Below, one piece after another: positions 38,176-48,700 of a DNA stretch of 64,000 nucleotides; position 1 is the first letter of the stretch, and each line of letters begins with the position of its first letter. Both the position numbers and the translations under genes were made by a program. This DNA comes from Flammeovirga agarivorans (GTDB lineage: Bacteria; Bacteroidota; Bacteroidia; Cytophagales; Flammeovirgaceae), in the NCBI RefSeq assembly GCF_012641475.1, contig NZ_JABAIL010000001.1, positions 124,001-188,000 of the forward strand, given 5' to 3'. A model generated the notes under the pieces. The model was not told the DNA's origin and made no database searches. It worked only from the letters and a program-made list of their open reading frames with translations.

Positions 38176-38712
38176 ATGAGTGCAGAATCTAGAGTAGCAA
38201 CTCGATATGCTAAAGCCTTTGTATCGGTAGCTTTGCAGGAAGGAAGTCAAGATAAGTTGTATGCAGATGCAGACTTTATCTTATCTACTATTAATGATAG
38301 TCGTGAATTACAAAACGCACTTAATAGTCCTATCATCAAAGCCGAGAAAAAAGCAGCAATCTTAACAGGTATTTTTTCAGCAAATGTTTCTGATTTAACT
38401 AACAAACTAATCACTTTAGTTGTTGAGAAAAACAGAACGTCAGCATTATCAGAAATCGTTAAGGCGATTAAAGCTGAGTTTGATGTTGTGAAAAATATTC
38501 AAAGAGCTACTGTAGTAACTTCAACTCCTCTTAACGCAACAACTAAAGAGGCGTTAGTGGCAAAGGTTACAAAATCTACAGGTAAGACGGTTGAACTTGA
38601 AGAAAAAGTTGATCCTTCTCTTATCGGTGGTTACATCTTAACGGTGGGTGACAAGCAATTGGACTGTTCTGTGAAATCACAGTTACAGCAATTAAAAGTC
38701 GCTTTCCAATAG
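38176..38712 (+). CDS. atpH: F-type ATP synthase subunit delta
   Basis: This 178-residue protein starts MSAESRVATRYAKAFVSVA, typical of the OSCP/delta family. The C-terminal signature is DPSLIGGYILTVGDKQLDCSVKSQLQQLK. It caps the alpha3beta3 head and ties it to the b stalk. A hairpin followed by a T-run separates it from atpA. Confidence 0.94.
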   Translation: MSAESRVATRYAKAFVSVALQEGSQDKLYADADFILSTINDSRELQNALNSPIIKAEKKAAILTGIFSANVSDLTNKLITLVVEKNRTSALSEIVKAIKAEFDVVKNIQRATVVTSTPLNATTKEALVAKVTKSTGKTVELEEKVDPSLIGGYILTVGDKQLDCSVKSQLQQLKVAFQ

Positions 38713-38719
38713 AACATTA

Positions 38720-38751
38720 TAAGTATCCTCTTATATAAGGATACTTTTTTT
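38720..38751 (+). terminator. Terminator-like hairpin inside the atp operon
   Basis: AAGTATCCT (38721-38729) pairs with AGGATACTT (38738-38746) and the stem runs into a T-run, just after atpH and before atpA. It has the form of an intrinsic terminator. Since atpA and atpG must also be expressed, it is either leaky or there is a promoter before atpA. Confidence 0.65.
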
Positions 38752-38788
38752 AGTAAAGAATAGTCAAAATTCAAATCCAGATACAAAA

Positions 38789-40369
38789 ATGGCTCAAGTA
38801 AGACCAGACGAAGTTTCTGCGATCCTGAAAGAACAACTTACAGGTTTCAAATCTTCAACTGATTTAGAAGAAGTAGGAACCGTTTTAGAAGTAGGTGATG
38901 GTGTAGCTCGTATTTACGGCTTGCTTAATGCTGAAGCTGGCGAGTTAATCGAGTTCGAGTCAGGTGTCGTAGGTATGGTATTGAACCTCGAAGAAGATAA
39001 TGTAGGTGCCGTAATTATGGGTAAATACACTGATATCAAAGAGGGCGATACAGTTAAGCGTACTAGACGTATTGCATCTATCAAGGTAGGTATGGGTATG
39101 TTTGGTCGCGTTGTTGACGCATTAGGTAATCCTATCGATGGTAAAGGTGATATCGAAGGCGATTTATACGAAATGCCTATCGAGCGTAAAGCTCCAGGTG
39201 TATTGTTCCGTCAGCCAGTAGACGAACCTATGCAAACAGGTATCAAGTCAATTGACTCAATGACTCCGATTGGTCGTGGTCAGCGTGAATTGATTATTGG
39301 TGACCGTCAAACAGGTAAAACTGCGGTAGCGATTGACACAATCATCAACCAAAAAGAGTTTTACGATAAAGGCGAACCTGTATACTGTATTTATGTAGCA
39401 GTAGGTCAAAAAGCTTCTACGGTAGCAACTATCGTTTCTGCTTTAGAAAAAGCAGGTGCTATGGCTTATACTACAATTGTTGCTGCAAACGCATCAGATC
39501 CAGCTCCAATGCAATACTTTGCTCCTTTCGCAGGTGCAGCAATTGGTGAGTTCATCCGTGACACTGGACGTCCTGCATTAGCAGTTTATGATGACCTTTC
39601 AAAGCAAGCAGTAGCATACCGTGAGGTATCACTACTTCTTCGTCGTCCTCCAGGACGTGAGGCATACCCTGGTGATGTATTCTACCTTCACTCTCGTTTA
39701 TTAGAGCGTGCATCTAGAATTAACACATCAGATGATATCGCTAAAAATATGAACGACCTTCCTGAGTCAATCAAACATATGGTAAAAGGTGGCGGTTCTT
39801 TAACTGCATTACCAATTATCGAAACTCAGTCAGGTGACGTTTCTGCATATATCCCTACAAACGTAATTTCGATTACTGATGGTCAGGTATTCTTAGAGAC
39901 TAACTTATTCAACGCAGGTATTCGTCCAGCGATGAACGTAGGTATCTCTGTATCTCGTGTAGGTGGTAACGCTCAGATCAAAGGTATGAAAAAGGTATCT
40001 GGTAAATTGAAAACTGACCTTGCTCAGTTCCGTGAACTAGAAGCCTTCGCTAAATTTGGTTCTGACTTGGATGCTGCTACTAAGCTTACAATTGATCGTG
40101 GTCGTAAGAACACTGAAATCTTGAAACAAGCTCAGTACACTCCATATACTGTAGAAAAGCAAATCGCTATTATCTGGGCAGGTTCAAACGGTATTACCGA
40201 CCCTGTTGCAGAATCTAAAGTGAAAGCTTTCGAAAACGAATTCTTAGAAGTTCTTGAAACTAAACACAAAGACGTGATGGATCAAGTAGCCGCTGGTAAG
40301 TGGGGAGATGATCATATCGCAGTGTTTAAGAAAGTAGGTGAAGAGGTAGCTCAAAACCACAAGGCTTAA
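38789..40369 (+). CDS. atpA: F-type ATP synthase subunit alpha
   Basis: At 526 residues this is full length. It shows [14 protein letters not shown], the nucleotide loop [25 protein letters not shown], the [16 protein letters not shown] segment and the family signature [21 protein letters not shown]. It forms the non-catalytic nucleotide-binding subunits of F1. atpG follows, but the catalytic beta gene atpD is not in this cluster. Confidence 0.97.
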   Translation: MAQVRPDEVSAILKEQLTGFKSSTDLEEVGTVLEVGDGVARIYGLLNAEAGELIEFESGVVGMVLNLEEDNVGAVIMGKYTDIKEGDTVKRTRRIASIKVGMGMFGRVVDALGNPIDGKGDIEGDLYEMPIERKAPGVLFRQPVDEPMQTGIKSIDSMTPIGRGQRELIIGDRQTGKTAVAIDTIINQKEFYDKGEPVYCIYVAVGQKASTVATIVSALEKAGAMAYTTIVAANASDPAPMQYFAPFAGAAIGEFIRDTGRPALAVYDDLSKQAVAYREVSLLLRRPPGREAYPGDVFYLHSRLLERASRINTSDDIAKNMNDLPESIKHMVKGGGSLTALPIIETQSGDVSAYIPTNVISITDGQVFLETNLFNAGIRPAMNVGISVSRVGGNAQIKGMKKVSGKLKTDLAQFRELEAFAKFGSDLDAATKLTIDRGRKNTEILKQAQYTPYTVEKQIAIIWAGSNGITDPVAESKVKAFENEFLEVLETKHKDVMDQVAAGKWGDDHIAVFKKVGEEVAQNHKA

Positions 40370-40380
40370 TTATAATATGC

Positions 40381-40420
40381 AATTAGCAATGGTAATGTTT
40401 AAATATTACTATTGCTAATT
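40381..40420 (+). other. 16-bp hairpin between atpA and atpG
   Basis: AATTAGCAATGGTAAT (40381-40396) pairs with ATTACTATTGCTAATT (40405-40420) with a single G-T pair. No T-run follows. It fills most of the 73-base gap. Confidence 0.65.
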
Positions 40421-40442
40421 CACTTTATTACTCAAACAGAAA

Positions 40443-41336
40443 ATGGCTAGTCTTAAAGAAGTAAAAGAGAGGATCACCTCTGTAGACTCAACGCAACAAA
40501 TCACTAAAGCCATGAAAATGGTTTCAGCGGCAAAAATGCGTAGAGCACAAGACCGTGTAACAGGTATGCGTCCATATGCTGATAAGCTTGCGTCCATCCT
40601 TGAAAACGTTACTTCGGCACTTGGTACGGATTTCTCTAGCCCATTCGTTGAGGCTCGTGAAGAAGTGAATAGCGTTCTTGTTATTGTAGTTACTTCCGAT
40701 CGTGGTTTAGCAGGTGCTTTTAACTCAAACATTCAAAAAGAATCTTCTCGTTTAATTAATGAAGAGTTTTCTTCACAATTTAACGCGGGTAGAGTTGAGG
40801 TATTGGCAGTTGGTTCTAAAGGAGCTGACTACTTCAAAAGAAGAAATTATGAATTAAACGCAGAGTTTGTAGATTTATTTCATAATCTTGATTTTGATGG
40901 TGCTAGAAAAGCAGCTGAATATGCTATGGATGGCTATGTTTCAGGAAAGTTTGATAAAGTTGTGATGGTTTATAACGAATTCAAAAATGTGGCAACACAG
41001 ATCGTTAGAACTAAACAATTTTTACCTTTCACATTAGAGCAATCAACAGATAAAGAAGAATCAACTCAAGAAGCTGATTACATCTTTGAACCTGAGAAAG
41101 AAAAAATTCTTTCTGAATTGATTCCTAAGACGTTGAAAGTAAACTTCTATGCGCATTTGCTTGATTCGAATGCGGCAGAACATGGTGCTCGTATGACAGC
41201 AATGGACAAGGCGACTGAAAACGCTGGTGAACTATTGAAAGATCTTAAGTTGGATTACAACAGATCTCGTCAAGCGGCAATTACCAATGAAATTCTAGAG
41301 ATTGTAGGTGGTGCAGAAGCACTAGCTTCAAACTAA
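40443..41336 (+). CDS. atpG: F-type ATP synthase subunit gamma
   Basis: This 297-residue protein has the expected N-terminal helix MASLKEVKERITSVDSTQQITKAMKMVSAAK. A central domain contains VVTSDRGLAGAFNSN, and the C-terminal signature is HGARMTAMDKATENAGELLKDL. It is the rotating shaft. It is the last gene of this atp cluster and is followed by a strong terminator, which shows the operon ends without atpD or atpC. Confidence 0.96.
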   Translation: MASLKEVKERITSVDSTQQITKAMKMVSAAKMRRAQDRVTGMRPYADKLASILENVTSALGTDFSSPFVEAREEVNSVLVIVVTSDRGLAGAFNSNIQKESSRLINEEFSSQFNAGRVEVLAVGSKGADYFKRRNYELNAEFVDLFHNLDFDGARKAAEYAMDGYVSGKFDKVVMVYNEFKNVATQIVRTKQFLPFTLEQSTDKEESTQEADYIFEPEKEKILSELIPKTLKVNFYAHLLDSNAAEHGARMTAMDKATENAGELLKDLKLDYNRSRQAAITNEILEIVGGAEALASN

Positions 41337-41360
41337 AGATAAATGCTGAAAAGCATAAAA

Positions 41361-41395
41361 AATCCTAGGCCCTACAAAGGTCTAGGATTTTTTTG
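41361..41395 (+). terminator. Terminator of the atp operon
   Basis: AATCCTAGGCC (41361-41371) pairs with GGTCTAGGATT (41379-41389) with one G-T pair and runs into seven T. Confidence 0.85.
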
Positions 41396-41529
41396 TTTAT
41401 ATATATTAACGATTTGTGTAATTACATCACTTTTTTTGGATTGATATTCGCGTCAATTTTTGTAATAGGTTTTTTACCCATACACCTATTTTAACCTTTT
41501 ATTAAATTAACAGCATTCAGTGCTTAACT

Positions 41530-41922
41530 ATGCGAAACTTACATCCATCAGGTATTATTATATCTGTACTAATTATCGTATCCATCTTTTATAGCTATCA
41601 AATCTTATCTCAAAATTCGATTTACCCATCAAGTACAATCATCGAATATTCCACAGACGCTAATAAGAATGGTTCCTTGTCTTTAGATTGGGAGTTTAAG
41701 GACCAATCATTGAATTACAATAAGGTGATCCTTACTTTTAATGGTAAAGTTTATACCTTCAATGGTGAAGGATCAGAGATAATTGAAGGTCTTCAAGAAG
41801 GACAATATAGAGTACAATTAGATGTATTGGACGATACGCTACAAACATCTAGTATTCGTACCTATGTTCAAGAAGTAGATATCTTGGAAGGTAAAACATT
41901 GAGTATGGCGGTAAAATTATAG
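41530..41922 (+). CDS. Small exported protein of unknown function
   Basis: This 130-residue protein has an N-terminal hydrophobic segment (about residues 9-26, GIIISVLIIVSIFYSYQIL). The remainder is beta-rich, with alternating hydrophobic residues and an Ig-like feel (LDWEFKDQSLNYNKVILTF, YRVQLDVLDD). I do not recognise the family. It may be a periplasmic or membrane-anchored protein. Its last 6 bases overlap the end of the convergent DUF2231-cytochrome gene, so no terminator can lie between the two stops. Confidence 0.6.
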   Translation: MRNLHPSGIIISVLIIVSIFYSYQILSQNSIYPSSTIIEYSTDANKNGSLSLDWEFKDQSLNYNKVILTFNGKVYTFNGEGSEIIEGLQEGQYRVQLDVLDDTLQTSSIRTYVQEVDILEGKTLSMAVKL

Positions 41923-43176
41923 CTTTGTATTCCATGAATAAATAGTTTTTATCGAACTATTATCCTTCAACTCTTTTATTCCATGACTACTTATTAGAGT
42001 AGAATGGAGGTTTATGGTTTCAAGTTTTTTCATCATTTTAAAGATATTCACCCCATCATCTCCGATGGGGTTTTTACTTAAATTCAGTTTTCGTAATTCT
42101 GAGAATTGTTGCAATTCATCAGGTCTTTGAATGTTTTGGGCCTTCAAATCCAACCAAATAATATTGTCTTTTATAGGAAGTAATGCTGAAATAAGATCTA
42201 TGTTAGACAGTTTAGGGTACGACACATCAAATGCATTTTTATCAATTTCTCTAATTTGAAAACCTTTATTTCTAAGATCTTGAACAATTGATGTATCATA
42301 ATCGGTAAGTGCTATTGAATTATGGTTAGATATAAAACCTAATTTAGTGTTACAATATGTCATCAATTCTTCAGTGAGAGGTATATCAGTAATTAGTGTG
42401 TCAAAACTTCCATGTCCTATATCAATCCAACCGATCAGTAACTCTATCTCTTTGTCTGTTAGAGGTGTTTTACCTTCGGGGGGCATAATATTTTCATCAC
42501 CATGTGGCAGCAATATTCGTTGAATTATTTCACTATGATTACTTTCACCTTGTACAATTAAGTTTTTTGTTTTTCCTCCCTTTAGAATATCTGCTTTATT
42601 ACTAAGTGATAATTCTCCTTTTTTCTTCTCTGTATTATGACAACTAATGCATTTTTGTTGAAGAATTGGTTGAATGATATGCTCATACATTATCACTTCA
42701 TTAGCACTATTTGGAGGTGAAATTACTATTTCAGTATCGTTTAATTTAAGTGGAGCATACTGTGTTAAATAAGTACTTCCATGTGTGAGATTGCCTCCAT
42801 AATGACCTGTGATACTTATAGTAAAAACTATAACAAGGAGTGAAAAGTCGTACATCTTTTGAATATTATACTTTTTAAGGAAGAACATACCAATAATCAA
42901 TACCGTAGTAATGATGCCGAACCATTGATGAAAACTGATTGCTTCATAGTTATAATCATTGTTATCGTAAGCGAGTAGATATCCAAGTAGACAACTTATT
43001 ATTGCACTAGCTGCTCCGACAATATAGGATAGCTCAATACTTTTATGATCCGGTTGAAAAATTTTTAGTTTACCTACAATTTCAAGTATAATTCCAAAGA
43101 AGATAAAGCCAATTGGCAAGTGAACAAATAAAGGATGGAACCTACCAATAAATAAATGAAAGTTTGAAAAGTCCAT
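41917..43176 (-). CDS. DUF2231-like membrane protein fused to a c-type cytochrome domain and leucine-rich C-terminus
   Basis: This 419-residue protein has an N-terminal four-helix membrane part with RFHPLFVHLPIGFIFFGI, as in DUF2231 proteins. A Planctomycete-type cytochrome domain (PSCyt1) follows, with the heme site C176-I-S-C179-H180 and a likely axial Met in ENIMPPEGK. The final 100 residues resemble leucine-rich repeats (LIWLDLKAQNIQRPDEL, LRKLNLSKNPIGDDG, LETINLHSTLISS). The heme would sit outside the inner membrane. It is the last gene of a four-gene operon and could pass electrons between its partners and the membrane. Function is unknown. Confidence 0.75.
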   Translation of the reverse strand: MDFSNFHLFIGRFHPLFVHLPIGFIFFGIILEIVGKLKIFQPDHKSIELSYIVGAASAIISCLLGYLLAYDNNDYNYEAISFHQWFGIITTVLIIGMFFLKKYNIQKMYDFSLLVIVFTISITGHYGGNLTHGSTYLTQYAPLKLNDTEIVISPPNSANEVIMYEHIIQPILQQKCISCHNTEKKKGELSLSNKADILKGGKTKNLIVQGESNHSEIIQRILLPHGDENIMPPEGKTPLTDKEIELLIGWIDIGHGSFDTLITDIPLTEELMTYCNTKLGFISNHNSIALTDYDTSIVQDLRNKGFQIREIDKNAFDVSYPKLSNIDLISALLPIKDNIIWLDLKAQNIQRPDELQQFSELRKLNLSKNPIGDDGVNIFKMMKKLETINLHSTLISSHGIKELKDNSSIKTIYSWNTKL

Positions 43177-43185
43177 AATGTGATA

Positions 43186-44289
43186 TTAGATACGTTCTAG
43201 TTTGAGTGGTGGAGTATTACCTGCATTCCATTGGCAGATATATAAATTTTTATCTTCATCTATACAGACATCATGACCATGTAATATAGGTTGATGAGCT
43301 AGCTGATATGAAGGTAGTAATTCACCATTATCGTCATATTTTGGTGCTGTTCCACCAGGATTTGAAACGACTTTATCATTTTCTAAGATGGTGACGAATC
43401 CTGTATGTTTTGTCCAGTCATATCCGTCTTCATTTGTTGGAGAAGACCAACATACTCCGGCATACAAGTTATTATCATCAAAAACAGCTCGGCACATATA
43501 CATATTTGGGAGCTTAATTTTTTTTACAAACTCTCCTTCTAAAGTATAGAACTTGAAAGTACTTTCATTTCTGGAAGAGCATACCACTAGAGTCTGATTG
43601 GGATCTCGATAATCAATACTTACACCATGTGCATTGAATAAATTGTAATTGTTATTTTTATTATCATGACCGCCCCAATGCCTTTTATATTGACCATACT
43701 GGTTATATTGAATAATTAAATCTTTACCATAGCCATCGGCTACATAAATGTCACCATTAGGGCCTATTGCTACTTCTGTAGGACAGAAATGTTCACCAGG
43801 TTTGTAGATACCAATGGTTTGAGGATGTCCGATATCAAAAATTACTTGACCATCCATAGTGGTTTTTGAGACTCTACCGTTATGTTTTATCCATTGTCCC
43901 TTTTTATCTAAATACCAACCAGAATCAGTGATATATAAGAAATCTTCACCTCCCTCTTCGGATAATGTTAAACCATGTCCTCCAGGGTAAGCGGTTCCCC
44001 AAAAGTCAAGTAACTTTCCGGATTTATCGAAAATTAGAATATTGTTATCGGTATGATCACCAATCATGATTAACCTCCCTTTAGAATCCATAACCATTTC
44101 ATGACAATTAAGAATAGGATTACGAACACTACTTATTTTAGCCCAATCTCGGTGTATTTTATATTGATAGTCACCATGCCCAATGATCTCATCTTTTTTG
44201 AAAGAAGGTTGAAATGCAAGTGATGGAGTAGATATCACTCCACTTAATAACAAGGAAGTTTTTTTTATAAATGATCTTCTAGAATCCAT
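43186..44289 (-). CDS. Exported NHL-repeat beta-propeller protein
   Basis: This 367-residue protein has a twin-arginine-type signal (SRRSFIKKTSLLLSG, about residues 1-26). A six-bladed propeller follows with NHL-like units (GRLIMIGDHTDNNILIFDKSGKLLDFWG, GPNGDIYVADGYGKDLIIQYNQYGQYKRHWGG, IDEDKNLYICQWNAGN given here as separate blades by position). Such propellers bind or act on small molecules or proteins. No catalytic set is evident. It lies 9 bases before the cytochrome gene and 2 bases after the DUF1501 gene in the same operon. Confidence 0.75.
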   Translation of the reverse strand: MDSRRSFIKKTSLLLSGVISTPSLAFQPSFKKDEIIGHGDYQYKIHRDWAKISSVRNPILNCHEMVMDSKGRLIMIGDHTDNNILIFDKSGKLLDFWGTAYPGGHGLTLSEEGGEDFLYITDSGWYLDKKGQWIKHNGRVSKTTMDGQVIFDIGHPQTIGIYKPGEHFCPTEVAIGPNGDIYVADGYGKDLIIQYNQYGQYKRHWGGHDNKNNNYNLFNAHGVSIDYRDPNQTLVVCSSRNESTFKFYTLEGEFVKKIKLPNMYMCRAVFDDNNLYAGVCWSSPTNEDGYDWTKHTGFVTILENDKVVSNPGGTAPKYDDNGELLPSYQLAHQPILHGHDVCIDEDKNLYICQWNAGNTPPLKLERI

Positions 44290-44291
44290 AA

Positions 44292-45767
44292 TTATGAGAG
44301 TATATCTTTAACAACATTTCCATGAACATCAGTCAGTCTAAATCTTCTGCCTTGATGTTTAAAAGTTAGTTTTTCATGATCAATTCCAAGTATATGCATT
44401 AACGTAGCATGGAAGTCATGTACATGAACAGGATTTTTTGTGATGTTGTAACTAAAATCATCCGTTTCACCATAAGACATTCCAGCCTTTACTCCTGCAC
44501 CGGCCATCCACATACTGAAACATTTTGGATGATGGTCTCTTCCATAATCATTTTGAGTCAATTTCCCTTGAGAGTAAACCGTTCTTCCAAACTCACCTCC
44601 CCAAATGACTAAAGTATCTTCTAGTAAGCCTCTTCTTTTGAGATCCTTTAAGAAGCCTGCAGTTGCTTGGTCGGTATCTAGACATTGTTTCTTTATTCCA
44701 TTGGGTAACCCGATATGTTGGTCCCAACCTCTATGGTAGAGTTGAATAAATTTGACATCTTTCTCTAGTAGTCTTCTAGCCATTAGGCAATTGGCTGCAT
44801 AGGTGCCTGGTGTTCTACTATCTTTTCCATAGAGGTCAAAAACTTCTTCAGGTTCATCAGACATATCTGTTACTTCAGGTACCGAAGTTTGCATTCTAAA
44901 TGCCATTTCATACTGGGCAATTCGAGCATCAATTTCTTGGTCACCATAAGTAGAGTTTTGTATTTGGTTTAACTCTTTCAAATAGCCAAGCATATCAGAT
45001 CTATCGTGGTGGTCATAGTTTTCGGGGTTATTAAGAAATAATACAGGGTCCTTACCCGTTCTGAATTGAACTCCTTGATGTTGTGTAGGCAAAAAGCCGT
45101 TACCCCATAGTCTTGAATACAAAGGTTGCCCTGCATTCCCTGAAGTAAGCACAATAAACGAAGGTAAGTTTTGATTATCTGACCCTAAACCATAACTCAA
45201 CCAAGACCCAATAGAAGGTCGCCCTGGTAGTTGATGACCTGTCTGAAAAAATGTGATTGCAGGATCATGATTAATCTGTTCAGTATACATCGATTTAATG
45301 ATACAAAGGTCATCGACAACCTCTGCAGTATGAGGAAGCAACTCACTTACCCAAGTGTCATTTTTTCCATACTGTTTGAATTTAAATTTTGAAGGAGCAA
45401 TTGGCAATGAAGACTGCTGAGCACTCATTGCTGTTAACCGCTGTCCATTTCTAACAGAGGAAGGCAGTTCTTTTCCGAAAAGGTCAACTAATTTTGGTTT
45501 GTAGTCAAAAGTTTCAAATTGTGATGGTCCACCACTTTGAAAAAGATAAACCACTCTTTTTGCTTTCGGCAAGAAATGAGGAAGAGAGTCTGTGATACTT
45601 TTTACTGGATCGCTGGAAGCAAACGTTTTATCTGACCCTAATAAGGACCCCAGTGCAAAAGCACCTATTCCCAATGATGTTTTCTTTAAAAAGTGTCTTC
45701 GATCCATTTTCTTCTCAACAGATTGAAGGTCTTTATTAGTAGATCTTACTTTTTTGTGATTACACAT
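44292..45767 (-). CDS. DUF1501 family protein with Tat-type signal
   Basis: This 491-residue protein has an N-terminal lead of about 20 polar residues, then a twin-arginine signal (DRRHFLKKTSLGIGAFALGS). The DUF1501 domain is related in fold to sulfatases and alkaline phosphatases. Visible family motifs are YLFQSGGPSQFETFDYKP, MYTEQINHDPAITFFQTG, PSIGSWLSYGLG, QLYHRGWDQH, VIWGGEFGRT and GRDHHPKCFSMWMAGAGVK. The His/Asp residues suggest a metal site. In Planctomycetes this family is almost always paired with a PSD1/DUF1549-DUF1553 gene, as it is here (5-base gap). Confidence 0.85.
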   Translation of the reverse strand: MCNHKKVRSTNKDLQSVEKKMDRRHFLKKTSLGIGAFALGSLLGSDKTFASSDPVKSITDSLPHFLPKAKRVVYLFQSGGPSQFETFDYKPKLVDLFGKELPSSVRNGQRLTAMSAQQSSLPIAPSKFKFKQYGKNDTWVSELLPHTAEVVDDLCIIKSMYTEQINHDPAITFFQTGHQLPGRPSIGSWLSYGLGSDNQNLPSFIVLTSGNAGQPLYSRLWGNGFLPTQHQGVQFRTGKDPVLFLNNPENYDHHDRSDMLGYLKELNQIQNSTYGDQEIDARIAQYEMAFRMQTSVPEVTDMSDEPEEVFDLYGKDSRTPGTYAANCLMARRLLEKDVKFIQLYHRGWDQHIGLPNGIKKQCLDTDQATAGFLKDLKRRGLLEDTLVIWGGEFGRTVYSQGKLTQNDYGRDHHPKCFSMWMAGAGVKAGMSYGETDDFSYNITKNPVHVHDFHATLMHILGIDHEKLTFKHQGRRFRLTDVHGNVVKDILS

Positions 45768-45772
45768 AATAT

Positions 45773-48700
45773 TTATCTTCTAGTAATAGTAGCGTCTGAA
45801 TTAAGAATGATGCTCGCTATAATTGCATTTGCGATAACAGTTGGAGCTTCAGCATCTTTTGAAATTTGATATTGACCTGAGGATAGCCAACCTTTCATTT
45901 TATCAGGACTGTTAGAGAATCTCAATTTTTCTTTTTGATGGACTTCTTTTAACAGTGTTAATTCAGTAGAGGAAATGTTCTTACCTGTTAGTTTTAAATA
46001 CACTTTTGAAATACCATCGTCTAATGTGATTTGATTTGAAATTTCCTCACCAAGTTTTCGAGATATTTCAATAAAAGTAGGATCGTTTAATAGAACCAAT
46101 GCTTGTAGTGGAGTATTAGTTTTCTGTCGTCGCACTGTGCATTCACTACGATCAGGTTGGTCAAATGTAGATTGTGTAGGGTTGGGTACCGTTCGTTTCC
46201 ATACAGTATATAAGCTACGTCTGTATAAGTCATTTCCAGTACTTTGCTCATACTTATTGGCATTCATAGACCATAATCCATCAGGTTGGTAAGGAAATAC
46301 ACTCTTGCCTCCAATTTTTGTATTTATTAATCCACTAGCAGTAAGCGCATTGTCTCTCATCATTTCACTAGTTAGTCTAAATTGAGGTCCCCTTGCTAAC
46401 CAATCATTATTAGGGTCTTTCTCCTTTAGCATCTGATTACCTATACTACTTTGACGATAGGTGGATGACATAACCATAGCTTTATGTAGGGACTTTACAT
46501 CCCAGTTATCTTGCATAAATGAATAAGCCAAATGATCTAATAGCTTAGGGTGAGTAGGTAGTTTACCTTGGTTGCCAAAATCTTCTGTGGTTTCAACAAT
46601 ACCTTTTCCAAAGAAATTTTGCCAATATCTATTCACAGCAACTCGAGCTGTCAATGGGTGTTTGGGGTGAGTTAACCATTGTGCTAATCCAAGTCTATTT
46701 CTCGGATATTCATCTGGAAATTCAAGAATACTTAATGGGGTATTGGGGTATACTTTCTCACCATAATTATCATACACACCTCTTTCTAAAATATATGCTT
46801 GCCTTGGTTCATCCATTTCTTTCATAACCATAACTTCAGGAAGTGTATCTGTAGTTTGGTTGAGTTGCTTTTGCTTTGCTAAAAACTTTTTATTGACTTG
46901 ATTTAATTTTCTTGATTTCCTTTGGAGATAATACTGTTGCAAGACTTTCCTTTCTTCTTTTGAAAGTAGGGATGGTTTTTTACGGATTAACTGTTTCCAT
47001 TTCTTGAGATCAGATAACTGTAGAATTTCCAATTGGGTGATATTTCTTGAGAATACTTCAATCTGATCTACGCTACATCCTTTGGCTCCTAAACCTCTCC
47101 AGCGGGCACCAATTTGTAATCCGGGTTCAATAGGAGACGAATAGATAATATCTTCATAGTTATTGAAAATAATACTTTTGAAGAGGTTGTCTTGTTCTAC
47201 ATCCATCACTTGTTGTAGTCCATTGACATATAGCTGTACGCCTTTAGCTTTACTTGTACCGTCGTTGGTTAGTGTAATATGTATCCACTCATCTTTTGGA
47301 ACCTTGTTTTTAGAAGTTTTAATTATGGCATTTTCAGGGTAAGTATGAGCCATAATTACTTGTAGTTTTTCATCCTTTACATATAAAGTATACCCTTTCA
47401 TACTATGTAACATGACTGCCTTATTTTTATGGAATAATACCCCTTCTTTAAAGTTTTGAGGAATCTTTATCCATAAACTAATGCTAAATGGATCGTGTCT
47501 GTCATAAATGCCAATTGGGGCTAGATCAATCCAAGCATCACCATCCAAGAGTAAACCTTTATTATATTTTCCATTGGTGAAATTGGGGATCTCCTTTTTA
47601 GAAAATTGTCGATCCATTTTTCCCACTTTACCATTGAGTGTATTAATTAAACTATTGTTTAATTGAAATTCAGCTACTTTTTGATGATTGATAGAACCTT
47701 GACTTATTCCTTGATACTTTTCATCCTTGATCCACTGTGAAGCAGGTTTAATTTCTGCTTTTGTGATGGTTTGCTTTTCTAATAGCGATGAGTCACAAAC
47801 ACTTTTTAGAAAACTGATAACCTCCTCTTGTTCTTCATTAGGAAGAAGCAGTGTAGGAACAGGCATATCGCCTGCATCCCAAGAAATTTGTCCCGTTTCA
47901 TTGATGTTATTGAAAAAGCTAAACAGCTCATAATAGTTTTTCTGTGAGATAGGATCATACTTATGATCATGACATCTTGCACAAGCTATGGTCATCCCCA
48001 TAATTCCTTGACCTAAAACGGCAGTGCGGTCTGCTACATATTCTACTCTGAATTCTTCATCAACGATTCCTCCTTCGGCATTTTGAGGATGTAAACGATT
48101 GAAGCCTGTTGCTAATATTTGCTCTTTAGTTGCTTTTTTTAATAGATCCCCAGCGAGCTGTTCTGTTATAAATTCATCATAAGGTTTATTAGAATTAAAA
48201 GCTTTGATTACCCAATCTCTCCAAGGGCTCATATCTCTTAATCTATCTATTTGATATCCATGAGTATCTGCATAACGCGCTACATCCATCCAATCTGTAG
48301 CCATTTTTTCACCGTAATGGGGAGAAGTTAATAACCGATCCACTTGTTTTTCATAGGCATTTTCAGATGAATCATTGAGAAAATACTCTATTTCTTCAGT
48401 TGTAGGAGGTAACCCAGTTAAGTCTAGTGATAATCGTCGTAAAAGTAATTGCTTGTTAGCTTCCTTACTTGGAGATAACCCTTTTTCATTAAGCTTTTTG
48501 GAGATATAATAATCAATAAAATTACGTTCCCATTTGCTGTTGTTAGAATGGATTTTTTCTGGTTTCGATACAGGAGTGAAGGCCCAATGGGGTTCATATT
48601 TTGCACCTTCTTCAACCCATTTTATTAGTACCGCTTTTTCATAATCACTTAAACTTAAGTGAGATTCTGGTGTAGGCATGACTTGTGAAGGATCTTCAGA

